Assembly (NCBI GenBank): GCA_965247225.1
Contig: CBDFGT010000027.1
Coordinates: 186,001 to 250,000 of the forward strand
Direction: 5' to 3'
DNA length: 64,000 nucleotides
DNA from: CBDFGT01 sp965247225
Lineage (GTDB): Bacteria > Pseudomonadota > Alphaproteobacteria > Rhizobiales > Rhizobiaceae
The notes under the pieces are model-generated. The model did no database searches. It was not told the DNA's origin and saw only the letters and a program-made list of their open reading frames with translations. The position numbers and the translations under genes were made by a program. This document shows positions 26,453 to 35,122 of the stretch, in pieces. Each line of letters opens with the position of its first letter. Position 1 is the first letter of the stretch.

Positions 26453-27988
26453 ATGCAAAAGAAATCCCATTTTGTCATCGTTGGTGGCGGCACGGCAGGC
26501 TGGCTTGCAGCCTTTATCTTTCAGGATGCTGCAAGACGCAAAAAACTCGATATCGCCGTGACTGTGGTCGAATCCTCCAAAATCCCCACAGTCGGCGTTG
26601 GTGAGGGCTCGACTGCCGCCTTGCGGGTTTTGATGCAATATTTCGGGCTGGATGAATTTGAATTTTTCCGCGAAACCGGCGCAACCTTCAAACTGGGCAT
26701 CCGCCACAAGGACTGGCGAAGGATCGGCCATTCCTATGATGGACCTATTGATGATCCGCATCAGGTTATCGCAGCGCCCAAGGGCGCACCCGACGACTAT
26801 CTCAATGTGTTCTGCGTGGCGGCAGGCCGCAAATTGCAGGATATGCACCTGTTCGGCCCGCTTCTCCGGCAGGGCAAAGCCCCCTATGGGCGCAAGGACG
26901 ACGGATCACTCATTGCACTGGGTCCGTTCCACCACGCCTTCCATTTCGATCAGGCCCGGGTTGGAAACTTTCTTAAGAAACGCTCGAAAAATGTTGAAAT
27001 CATTGACGCAACCGTTCTCTCTATAGAGAGATCATCAGAAACAGGCGATGTCACAGGTCTGGTTCTGGACAATGGCGACACGCTGCAGGCCGATTTTGTG
27101 GTCGATGCGACAGGATTTCGCAAGCGGGTGATTTTGAAAGAATTCCAGGCCGCGTGGAAATCCTATGCGCAGGAACTGCCGGTCAACCGCGCCATGCCGT
27201 TCTGGATTGATGTCAAGCCCGGTGCCGAAATTGCCAATTACACGCTGGCGCATGCGCTCGGCAATGGCTGGATGTGGCAGATCCCGACACAGGAACGCTA
27301 TGGCTGCGGCTATGTCTATTCCGATGAATTCCAGACCCCGGAAGGCGCAAAGGCCGAGATTGAAGCTGCCCTTGGCCATGCAATCGAGGTGCGCGACGAT
27401 ATCCATTTCCAGATCGGTCGCCTGGAAACGCCATGGATGCACAATTGTCTGGCAGTCGGCCTGGCCTCATCCTTTCTGGAACCGCTGGAAGCCACGTCCA
27501 TTCATGGCAGCGTCGTGCAACTGATGCTGTTTGCCGATCTTTTCCTGAGAGACCCAAAGGACATGACCGCAGATCACCGCGCCGACTATAACCGCCGCAT
27601 TGGCAGGCAGGTGGATGATTTTCGCACCTTCATCAACACCCATTACGTCACTGAACGCGATGACACGCCTTTCTGGCGCAATGTGCGCGAAACGCGCATA
27701 CACCCGGAAACGCAGGAGCGGCTGGCGCGCTGGAAGGTGGAAATGCCGCGCCGCTCGCATTTTTCCAACAATCTCAATGGCCTTCCTCATGTCGAAACGC
27801 AGCTTCACTATCCCGTTCTTGATGGCCTTGGCCTGCTGAACCGGGAACTGGCGCAGCGCGAGATGGACCGCGATCCGAAGCTGAAAGCCTTTGCCCGCAA
27901 AACGGTCGATGCGCTGGTCAAGGAATACAAGCTTGCGGCAACCAAAGCGCTCGATCACCGGGAATTTCTGGAAGCAGTAACCCGGTAA
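26453..27988 (+). CDS. Flavin-dependent (tryptophan-type) halogenase homologue
   Basis: 511 residues of the tryptophan halogenase family. FAD-binding GxGxxG is at 11-16 (VGGGTAGW). The halogenase fingerprint WxWxIP is present as W273-M-W-Q-I-P278, and the catalytic pair matches PrnA: K80 in ATFKLGIR (PrnA K79) and E346 in FLEPLEATSIH (PrnA E346). The GEATxP motif is changed to VGEGSTAALR. These enzymes use FADH2, O2 and halide to make HOCl held by the Lys. No flavin reductase or peptide synthetase gene is nearby, so the substrate is open and free amino acids or small aromatics are possible. ATG follows GGAGGAG. An AraC regulator and an exporter follow on the same strand. Confidence 0.85.
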   Translation: MQKKSHFVIVGGGTAGWLAAFIFQDAARRKKLDIAVTVVESSKIPTVGVGEGSTAALRVLMQYFGLDEFEFFRETGATFKLGIRHKDWRRIGHSYDGPIDDPHQVIAAPKGAPDDYLNVFCVAAGRKLQDMHLFGPLLRQGKAPYGRKDDGSLIALGPFHHAFHFDQARVGNFLKKRSKNVEIIDATVLSIERSSETGDVTGLVLDNGDTLQADFVVDATGFRKRVILKEFQAAWKSYAQELPVNRAMPFWIDVKPGAEIANYTLAHALGNGWMWQIPTQERYGCGYVYSDEFQTPEGAKAEIEAALGHAIEVRDDIHFQIGRLETPWMHNCLAVGLASSFLEPLEATSIHGSVVQLMLFADLFLRDPKDMTADHRADYNRRIGRQVDDFRTFINTHYVTERDDTPFWRNVRETRIHPETQERLARWKVEMPRRSHFSNNLNGLPHVETQLHYPVLDGLGLLNRELAQREMDRDPKLKAFARKTVDALVKEYKLAATKALDHREFLEAVTR

Positions 27989-28028
27989 GCCTTTGAAACC
28001 GGGCATAGGGCGATGCAGAATAACACCC

Positions 28029-28820
28029 ATGAGTGCCCATAACATCCAGATATTGAAATCTACCTGCCCCGGTATAGATGCCGTGGACGCAATATCTGAC
28101 CGTGCTTTTCCCAAACATACCCATGACCAATATGGCATTGGCTATATGCGCTCTGGTGCCCAGAAATCGGCCAGTGATGAAGGTCCGGTTGAAGCGGCAG
28201 CAGGCAACATCATCATGGTCAACCCCGGTGAGGTCCATGACGGCACCCCGCTTGGTGGCGAACCCCGCAGTTGGAAAATGCTCTATTTCGATCCCGACGT
28301 GATGGAGTGCGCCTGCTTGGATCTCGAACTCGCGCACCGGGCGCCACATCTGCCTGCCGTTTTGACGGACAAGGCGCTGGCCTTTACCTTCTGCCATCTC
28401 TTTGAAACTGTTGCGACAGGCGACATGGAGCGGTCCGCAGAGGAAACGCTGCTCTTTGTCATTTCAAGACTGTTGCATGCGCAAGACAGGTCCATCCCCC
28501 ACTGCCCCGCCAAAATGCAACGGGTGCGCAAGCAGATTACGGATGATCTGGAAACAACCGTTCAGTTGCGCGATCTGGCGCACGAGGCTGGCATCAGTCC
28601 GTTTCAATTGCTGCGTGGCTTTCAAAAGGCAACGGGACTCACCCCGCACGCCTTTCGCATCCAGCAACGCCTGTCGCTGTGCCGTGGCCTGATCCGTAAC
28701 CATACCCCTCTGGCGGAAGCAGCCGTACAAAGCGGATTTGCCGATCAAAGCCACATGAACCGCCTGTTTGTACGAACTTTCGGCTACACGCCGGGCCACT
28801 ATGCCACCAGTTTTGCCTGA
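28029..28820 (+). CDS. AraC-family transcriptional regulator
   Basis: 263 residues. An N-terminal cupin-like ligand domain (FPKHTHDQYGIGYMRSG; NIIMVNPGEVHDGTPL) is followed by two C-terminal AraC helix-turn-helix motifs (TTVQLRDLAHEAGISPFQLLRGFQKATGLTPHAF and LAEAAVQSGFADQSHMNRLFVRTFGYTPGHY). ATG 28029 (MSAHNIQILK) is preferred over an in-frame TTG at 27993. This arrangement commonly sits beside an EamA or LysE exporter, as here, and probably controls it. Whether it also controls the halogenase 40 bp upstream cannot be seen. Confidence 0.88.
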   Translation: MSAHNIQILKSTCPGIDAVDAISDRAFPKHTHDQYGIGYMRSGAQKSASDEGPVEAAAGNIIMVNPGEVHDGTPLGGEPRSWKMLYFDPDVMECACLDLELAHRAPHLPAVLTDKALAFTFCHLFETVATGDMERSAEETLLFVISRLLHAQDRSIPHCPAKMQRVRKQITDDLETTVQLRDLAHEAGISPFQLLRGFQKATGLTPHAFRIQQRLSLCRGLIRNHTPLAEAAVQSGFADQSHMNRLFVRTFGYTPGHYATSFA

Positions 28821-28893
28821 CATCCTGCAATTTTATTCAAGATAAACAGCCGGGTTTGGCTTTCCATCGTGCATCAGCACAATGGAGAAACAC

Positions 28894-29772
28894 ATGCCGC
28901 AAAAAATGCTCGGTTACCTTTATCTCACCCTTGCCATGATCACGGTCGGCAGCACGATTATCGCCAGCAAAATCATCGCAACGGGCATGCCACCCTTTAC
29001 AGCCACGGCGCTGCGCTTTGCCCTGGCACTTCCATTTTTCATCATCATCATGCGCCTCACGGGTCAAAAACTGCCAAAACTCAGCAGGCGCGACTGGACG
29101 ATCCTCGCACTTGAGGCAGGTGCAGGCAGCGTTGGTTATACCACGTTCCTGATCAGCGGCATGAGCCTGACATCTGCAACGGATGCCGCCGTCATTGTCG
29201 GCACACTTCCGGTCATTTCCGCCCTCATCGCCATCGTGTTTCTGCGCGAACGTCCGGATCGGATGCTGATCGCAGCCATTCTGCTCGGTGCATGTGGGGT
29301 TTTGATTGTAACGCTGAAACCCGATGCCGCCTTTGGGCATTCCATTATGGGCAATGTGCTGATCCTGTGCGCAGTCTTGTGTGAGGGCATATTCATTCTC
29401 ATCAACAAGACATTGCACACGAAAATCCCGCCGCTGACACAGTCAAGCCTGATGACGGCACTGGGCCTTGCCATTTGCCTCATTCCGGCGGGGTTGGAAC
29501 ATGCCTGGACACTGGCATTCTCGCAATCCGCCTTTCTGTCGATCGCCTATTACGCCATCGTGCCAACGGTCTGCGGCTTCCTCTGGTGGTTTGCGGGCTC
29601 TGCCCGCGTCTCCGGTGTCGAGGCATCGCTGTTTACGGGCCTCGCCCCGGTGACAGCCTTCCTTCTGGCTATAGTCGTTCTGGGGGAACCCGCCTCATGG
29701 TTACAGGCTGCCGGTGTCGCCTGTGTGCTGGCAGCGATCGGGTTGACAGCACTTGCACAAAAAAGGCCCTGA
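28894..29772 (+). CDS. EamA/DMT-superfamily transporter
   Basis: 292 residues with about ten hydrophobic helices in two EamA repeats (LTLAMITVGSTIIASKII ... ATALRFALALPFF; VGTLPVISALIAIVFLRERP; second half ILCAVLCEGIFILINKTL ... FTGLAPVTAFLLAIVVLGEP). Inner-membrane drug/metabolite exporter or importer. ATG 28894 is chosen because GGAG is spaced 6 bp before it; ATG 28882 lacks a site. Pairs with the AraC gene upstream, so it probably exports the metabolite sensed there, perhaps the halogenase product (inference). The stop codon lies within a hairpin that terminates the opposing operon. Confidence 0.88.
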   Translation: MPQKMLGYLYLTLAMITVGSTIIASKIIATGMPPFTATALRFALALPFFIIIMRLTGQKLPKLSRRDWTILALEAGAGSVGYTTFLISGMSLTSATDAAVIVGTLPVISALIAIVFLRERPDRMLIAAILLGACGVLIVTLKPDAAFGHSIMGNVLILCAVLCEGIFILINKTLHTKIPPLTQSSLMTALGLAICLIPAGLEHAWTLAFSQSAFLSIAYYAIVPTVCGFLWWFAGSARVSGVEASLFTGLAPVTAFLLAIVVLGEPASWLQAAGVACVLAAIGLTALAQKRP

Positions 29773-29792
29773 ACCAGGTCAGGTTCAGGGCC
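29759..29792 (-). terminator. Intrinsic terminator of the alpha-galactoside operon
   Basis: Read on the minus strand: GGCCCTGAACC-TGACCT-GGTTCAGGGCC followed by TTTTTT. The stem is a perfect 11 bp, and the U-run ends at 29759. It lies 58 bp after the agaL2 stop and overlaps the stop of the convergent EamA gene. Confidence 0.85.
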
Positions 29793-29849
29793 AGCCTCAT
29801 TGCGTCGGGAGGGTGCGCAATCAGAGCCTTGAAGACGAAATATACGCTC

Positions 29850-31202
29850 TCAGCGGCGTACCCATTCCGGCATCCAGTCGCCATGGGCAGCCAGAAGATC
29901 GTCCACAAGGTGCCAGATCTGGTCGAGATCGAGTTCCGCGCCCGTATGCGGATCAAGCATGGCGGCATGATAGATATGCTCGCGATTTTCGGTCATGAGG
30001 GCCGCAACGGTCAGTTCCTGCACATTGATATTGGTGCGCATCAGGCCTGTGAGTTGTGGCGGCAGTGCGCCGATATAGGTCGGCTGAATGCCCGATGCAT
30101 CCACCAGGCATGGCACTTCTGCCGCGCAATTGGCGGGCAGCGATGTGATGCAGCCATTATTGCGCACATTGCCGTAAATCACCGAGGGTTCACCCGTCCA
30201 CACCGAGTGCATGATCGAGGAAGCATATTCATGGCTCTGCCTGACTTCGATGGTCTCGGAGTTTTTCAGCTCGTGGCTTTCGGTCTTCCAGCGCTCGATC
30301 TGTTCAACGCAGCGAACCGGATATTCATCCAGCGGAATGCCGAACTTCTCGATCAGGTCTTCGCGGCCTTCCTTGATGAACCACGGTGTATATTCGGCAA
30401 AATGCTCCGAGCTTTCGGTCACGAAATAACCCAGACGTGTCAGCATTTCATAGCGCACCTTGTTGGGGCAGCGCGGGTTCCAGTGGCTGGGCTTGGGGAA
30501 GCGGCCTTCACGATAGCCTTTCAGCAGGTCGGGGTACAGGTTCCTGAACGAACCATCCGGCTGCCTGTGCTCGAATTTCAGATAGAAGGCCATGTGGTTG
30601 ATACCGGCTGCCCGGTAGCGGATCTCGCTGACCGGAATATCCAGATCGCGGGCCAGTTCAAAGGCCGTACCCTGCACCGAGTGGCACAGGCCAACCTGCC
30701 GGATCAGCGGATATTTCTCGGCAATCGCCCAGGTGTTGATCGCCATCGGGTTGACATATTGCATCAGGATCGCATCCGGGCAGACCTGCATCATATCCTC
30801 GCAGATCAGCCAGAGATGCGGAACCGTGCGCAGGCCGCGCATGATGCCGCCAATGCCCAGCGTATCGGCAATGGTCTGGCGCAGCCCGTATTTCTTCGGC
30901 ACTTCAAAATCAGTGACCGTGCAAGGCTCATAACCGCCGATCTGGAAGGCAACCACCACGAAATCCGCACCCTCAAGTGCCTTTTTCTGGTCGGACCAGG
31001 TTTCAATGGTTGCGCCAACACCCAGCGTGCGCACCAGCTTTTTCGCGATAATCTCGCTTTCGGCCAGACGTTGCGGATTGATGTCCATCAGCGCCACAGT
31101 GGCGGACGACAATTCAGGCCGCTGCAAAACATCACCGATGATGTTTTTCATGAAGACGCTGGACCCGGCGCCGATAAAGGTGATTTTTGGTTGTCTGCTC
31201 AT
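29850..31202 (-). CDS. agaL2: GH4 alpha-galactosidase/alpha-glucosidase (AgaL2-like)
   Basis: 450-residue glycoside hydrolase family 4 enzyme. It uses NAD+ and a divalent metal in a redox-elimination mechanism in the cytoplasm. Visible: Rossmann motif ITFIGAGSSVF (7-17), NPMAINTWA (N151), metal ligands C173 and H174 (GLCHSVQGT), and AAGINHMAFYLKF (N202, H203). Last gene of a minus-strand operon, two GH4 enzymes with a peptide-type ABC importer, matching agaL1-agpABCD-agaL2 of S. meliloti. ATG follows AGGAG. MelA-type substrate preference (melibiose, raffinose) is inferred from this order. Confidence 0.87.
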   Translation of the reverse strand: MSRQPKITFIGAGSSVFMKNIIGDVLQRPELSSATVALMDINPQRLAESEIIAKKLVRTLGVGATIETWSDQKKALEGADFVVVAFQIGGYEPCTVTDFEVPKKYGLRQTIADTLGIGGIMRGLRTVPHLWLICEDMMQVCPDAILMQYVNPMAINTWAIAEKYPLIRQVGLCHSVQGTAFELARDLDIPVSEIRYRAAGINHMAFYLKFEHRQPDGSFRNLYPDLLKGYREGRFPKPSHWNPRCPNKVRYEMLTRLGYFVTESSEHFAEYTPWFIKEGREDLIEKFGIPLDEYPVRCVEQIERWKTESHELKNSETIEVRQSHEYASSIMHSVWTGEPSVIYGNVRNNGCITSLPANCAAEVPCLVDASGIQPTYIGALPPQLTGLMRTNINVQELTVAALMTENREHIYHAAMLDPHTGAELDLDQIWHLVDDLLAAHGDWMPEWVRR

Positions 31203-31217
31203 GGGAGGCTCCTGATA

Positions 31218-32885
31218 TTATGCGGCAACGTTGAAAGCTGCTTTGACAAGGCGTTTGGTATAGTCAGTGGAAGGATTGGTCAGCACGGTCTCAACCGGAC
31301 CCTGCTCGACAATCCGGCCATTCTGCATGACGATGACACGGTGGCACAAAGCGCGCACCACCTTCAGGTCATGGGAAATAAACAGATAGGACAGGCCACG
31401 CTCTTCCTGCAGCTTGCGCAGGAGATCGATGATTTGCGCCTGAACAGACAGGTCCAGTGCAGAGGTCGGCTCGTCCAGAAGAATGAATTCCGGCTCCAGC
31501 GCAATGGCCCGCGCAATGGCAATACGCTGACGCTGTCCACCGGAAAATTCATGCGGAAAACGACCGAGAATATTGGTCGGCAGGCCGGAACTCGACAGCG
31601 ATTCCTGAACCCGGATCAGCCGGTCGGCCCTTGTCGCGCCGAGCCCGTTGACGATCAGACCCTCTTCGATGATCTGGCCTATGGACATGCGCGGATTGAG
31701 CGAGGAGAAAGGATCCTGAAACACGATTTGCATGCGCGCCCGCATGGGCCGCAGGTCCGCCCGGCTCATACCATGGATCGGCTCGCCATCAAAGAAGATC
31801 CTGCCGGCATCGGCATGAACCAGCTTGAGAAGCGCCTGCCCGAATGTCGTCTTGCCGGACCCGGATTCGCCGACAATACCAAGGGTCTCCTGGCGGTGCA
31901 GCACAAGATCAAGGCTGTCCACCGCCACCAGCTCATGCAGGTCAGGCTTGAAAAAGCCGCCGCGCTTCAGCATGAAGGCAACTTTGACACCCTGCCCCTC
32001 CAGAATGACCGGTGAATGTTCCGGCATCGCATGGGCATGACCTGCGGGTTCGGAGGACAGCAGATGCTGCGTGTAGGCATGACGAGGTGCGGCAAACAGG
32101 GCGGACGTGCTATTGTGCTCCTTCACTTCCCCCTTTTGCATCACATAGACATAATCGGCAAACTGCCGCACCACCGTCAGGTCATGGGTAATCAGGATGA
32201 CGGACATGCCCAGCCGCTTTTGCAGATCCCGGATCAGGTTGAGGATCTGCGCCTGCACGGTCACATCCAGCGCCGTGGTCGGCTCGTCGGCTATCAGCAC
32301 ATCCGGATTGTTGGAAAGGGCCATGGCAATCATTACACGCTGGCGTTGCCCGCCGGAAAGTTGATGCGGATATTGATTGAGGCGCGATTGAGGATCGGGA
32401 ATCTGCACCTCTTGCAAAAGCGCAAGCGCCCGTGCCCAGGCCTGTTTGGAGGAGATTTTCTGGTGAATGCGAATGGCCTCCACAATCTGGCTGCCAATCG
32501 TATAGACCGGATTGAGCGAACTCATCGGCTCCTGAAAAATCATCGAAATGCGATTGCCGCGCAGCTTGCGATGTTCATTTTTCGACAGTTTCAAGACATC
32601 GGTATCGTGGAACCGTATCGAGGATTGCGGGGCGATGGTCGCCCGCTTCGTCAAAAGCCCCATGATGGTGCGGGCTGTCACTGATTTTCCGGAGCCGGAT
32701 TCCCCGACCACAGCCACGGTTTCCCCCCGATAGAGCTGAAACGACACATCCTTGACCGCATCAACCGAGCCGCCCTCAACCTTGAACGTCACGGCCACCT
32801 TGCGGGCGTCAATGATCGGCCTGTCCTCACGTCCCGCGTGATCAAGGCGCATATCCGGTACCAGATTTTCTATGGGATTTTCCAT
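31218..32885 (-). CDS. agpD: Alpha-galactoside ABC transporter, fused ATP-binding protein
   Basis: 555 residues holding two oligopeptide-type ABC ATPase domains (DppD and DppF/OppF classes). First: Walker A GESGSGKSV, signature LSGGQRQRVMIAMAL, Walker B VLIADEPTTALDV. Second: GESGSGKTT, signature FSGGQRQRIAIARAI, FILLDEPTSALDL. Each carries its switch histidine (LITHDLTVV; FISHDLKVV). Starts 9 bp after agpC with GAGGG upstream. Energises the AgpBC channel. Confidence 0.9.
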   Translation of the reverse strand: MENPIENLVPDMRLDHAGREDRPIIDARKVAVTFKVEGGSVDAVKDVSFQLYRGETVAVVGESGSGKSVTARTIMGLLTKRATIAPQSSIRFHDTDVLKLSKNEHRKLRGNRISMIFQEPMSSLNPVYTIGSQIVEAIRIHQKISSKQAWARALALLQEVQIPDPQSRLNQYPHQLSGGQRQRVMIAMALSNNPDVLIADEPTTALDVTVQAQILNLIRDLQKRLGMSVILITHDLTVVRQFADYVYVMQKGEVKEHNSTSALFAAPRHAYTQHLLSSEPAGHAHAMPEHSPVILEGQGVKVAFMLKRGGFFKPDLHELVAVDSLDLVLHRQETLGIVGESGSGKTTFGQALLKLVHADAGRIFFDGEPIHGMSRADLRPMRARMQIVFQDPFSSLNPRMSIGQIIEEGLIVNGLGATRADRLIRVQESLSSSGLPTNILGRFPHEFSGGQRQRIAIARAIALEPEFILLDEPTSALDLSVQAQIIDLLRKLQEERGLSYLFISHDLKVVRALCHRVIVMQNGRIVEQGPVETVLTNPSTDYTKRLVKAAFNVAA

Positions 32886-32894
32886 GTCACGCCC

Positions 32895-34019
32895 TCAATA
32901 AGGATCAACAGCATCGCGCAGACCATCACCCAGCGCATTGAAGGCAAAGACAGTCACCAGCACGAAACCAACAGGCGTCAGGATCCACGGATAGGAGCCG
33001 ATAACGGAATAATTGCCGGTATCCTGCAGCATCAGCCCCCAGGACATCAGCGGTGGTTTCACTGCAAAGCCGAGGAACCCCAGGAAGGATTCCAGAAGCA
33101 CGATATTGGGAATGGCCAGCGTCACGGCCACAATCACATGGCTCATGACATTGGGGAAAATATGCTGGAAAATAATCCGGCGGTCGGTCGCGCCTATGGC
33201 CATGGCGGCCCGCACATATTCAATACGGGCAAGGGCCAGCGTTTTGCCGCGAACCTCGCGTGACATCTGCGCCCAGCCGAGCGCCGACATCACAAAAATC
33301 ACAAAAGCCAGAAACACGTTTGTGGGGGCTGTTACCGGGATGAGAGAGGTCAGGGCCAGATAGAGCGGCAGGCTTGGAAAAGCCAGGATCAGCTCAACGA
33401 AACGCTGTGTCCATGTATCAAACTGTCCGCCGAAATAGCCAGAAACCATGCCGACTGTTGTGCCCACCGATGTGACAATCGCCACAACAGTCAGCGCAAT
33501 CATCAGCGAAATGCGCGATCCGAAAATGGCACGAGACAACACATCGCGCCCGAATTTGTCTGTTCCCAGAAAATGGACGGGCCTTCCGTCAACCGAGCCA
33601 AAGAAATGCCTGTCAGCCGGAATCAGCCACAACAGGCGGTATTCAAACCCCTTGACGAAAAAGCCGAGACTTTGCGGGGTATCAAAATCCGGACCTGTCA
33701 GAGGCTGGAAGGTAACAGGGTCCAGCGCATCGGATTCCTTCATCGGATAGGTGCGTGGCATCACCCATTCCCCGTCCTTGCCGGTCATCGACACCAATTC
33801 CGGCGGTGCAAAACCGACATCGGTGAACCTGGGATCAACCGGCGCAAAGAAATCGGCAAATAGGGCCATCAGCAGCAAAAGTCCGACAAGGACAAGCCCG
33901 ATCATGCCTGTGACAGACCGTTTCAGGCGACGCCAGACCAGCGCCATATAGCTTTCATTCGCATCCGTAACGGCAGCGGTGCTGTCCGGGGTCAGTGTTG
34001 TTTCACCTGGTATCAGCAT
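32895..34019 (-). CDS. agpC: Alpha-galactoside ABC transporter permease (OppC class)
   Basis: 374-residue OppC/DppC-type permease: an N-terminal cytoplasmic tail, TM1 (MIGLVLVGLLLLMALFADFF), a long periplasmic region, then five TM helices with the EAA loop ARIEYVRAAMAIGATDRRIIFQHIFPNV. Start ATG 34019 overlaps the agpB stop by one base (TGATG); the TTG one codon earlier is less likely. Part of the peptide-type ABC importer used here for sugars. Confidence 0.9.
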   Translation of the reverse strand: MLIPGETTLTPDSTAAVTDANESYMALVWRRLKRSVTGMIGLVLVGLLLLMALFADFFAPVDPRFTDVGFAPPELVSMTGKDGEWVMPRTYPMKESDALDPVTFQPLTGPDFDTPQSLGFFVKGFEYRLLWLIPADRHFFGSVDGRPVHFLGTDKFGRDVLSRAIFGSRISLMIALTVVAIVTSVGTTVGMVSGYFGGQFDTWTQRFVELILAFPSLPLYLALTSLIPVTAPTNVFLAFVIFVMSALGWAQMSREVRGKTLALARIEYVRAAMAIGATDRRIIFQHIFPNVMSHVIVAVTLAIPNIVLLESFLGFLGFAVKPPLMSWGLMLQDTGNYSVIGSYPWILTPVGFVLVTVFAFNALGDGLRDAVDPY

Positions 34020-35029
34020 CAATGTGCTCCCCCGCCAATACGAACGCGCGGATCAAGCGCAACCAAAAGCAGATCCGCAATGATATTGCCGACTATCAGC
34101 GTTGCCGAAAGCACCAGCATGAAAGTCGCCGTCACCCACACATCTCCCACGGCCATGGAACCGACGATGGCAGGGCCAACGGTCGGCAGCGCAAAGATCA
34201 CCGCCGTCTCGATTTCACCGGTCAGCATGTAGGGCAGCACAACACCCTGATACATGACGAGCGGATGCAGCGCATTGGGAACGGCATGACGCAGGATAAC
34301 CGCACTTTCGCGCAGGCCCTTTGCGCGTGCCGTTTCCACATATTGGGCATTCAGCGTATCCAGAAGATTGCCGCGCATCACCCGCATATTATAGGCAAGC
34401 CCGCCAAAGGTGGCGATGGCCACGACCGGCCAGACATGCTGCACCAGATTGACAAACTTGGCCCAGGACCAGGGCGCTCCGCCATATTGCGCAGAGTAGA
34501 AGCTGCTGATTTCGCTGACATTGAAATGAAACACCAGAATATAGACGATGATCAGCGCCATCAGGAAGCGCGGAATGGTCATGCCCAGAAAGGACACGAA
34601 TGACAATACGCTGTCGATCCAGGAATATTGTCTTGTCGCAGCAATGATACCAAAGGAAATGCCGATAATCGATGCCAGTATGTGGCAGGTCAGCGCCAGT
34701 ATCAGTGTACGCGGAAGGCGTTCGGCAACAACATCGGCGACAGGCTTGTTGTAATAAAGACTGTGTCCAAAATCACCGTGCAACAGAATGCCGGTAATCC
34801 AGTTGAAATACTGGACCACCATCGGCTGGTCGAGACCATTGGCAATGGCATAGGCTTTCGCCTGAGCGTCAGCAACCGCAAAGGTCGCACCGCCCTGGTT
34901 CATCAGCATGGAGCGGATATAATCGCTGTAATCGCCCGGCGGTGCCTGAATGATAATGAACGTCACGATGCTCAGGATCAAAAGGATGGGGATGGCCGAT
35001 GCAATGCGCACAGCTAGAAATCGGATCAT
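34019..35029 (-). CDS. agpB: Alpha-galactoside ABC transporter permease (OppB class)
   Basis: 336-residue OppB/DppB-type permease. N-terminal TM MIRFLAVRIASAIPILLILSIVTF, periplasmic segment with GLDQPMVVQYFNWITGILLHGDFGHSL, then TM helices with the EAA loop LNAQYVETARAKGLRESAVILRHAVPNAL. ATG 35029 is taken as start; an in-frame TTG at 35056 is possible. Forms the membrane pore with AgpC. Confidence 0.9.
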   Translation of the reverse strand: MIRFLAVRIASAIPILLILSIVTFIIIQAPPGDYSDYIRSMLMNQGGATFAVADAQAKAYAIANGLDQPMVVQYFNWITGILLHGDFGHSLYYNKPVADVVAERLPRTLILALTCHILASIIGISFGIIAATRQYSWIDSVLSFVSFLGMTIPRFLMALIIVYILVFHFNVSEISSFYSAQYGGAPWSWAKFVNLVQHVWPVVAIATFGGLAYNMRVMRGNLLDTLNAQYVETARAKGLRESAVILRHAVPNALHPLVMYQGVVLPYMLTGEIETAVIFALPTVGPAIVGSMAVGDVWVTATFMLVLSATLIVGNIIADLLLVALDPRVRIGGGAH

Positions 35030-35122
35030 GGACCTGTCACTTTCCCGGTAACTCAATTCGACGGATCACACACTGGGGTGATGTCTGCCCCGGACTGTAA
35101 GCCGGGGCAGACATCCTGCGCC

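Noticed and set aside
29475..32015. Very long plus-strand open frame (about 846 codons)
   Set aside because: It lies antisense to agaL2 and agpD, whose motifs are complete; its translation has no recognisable domain and its composition is that of a high-GC shadow frame.
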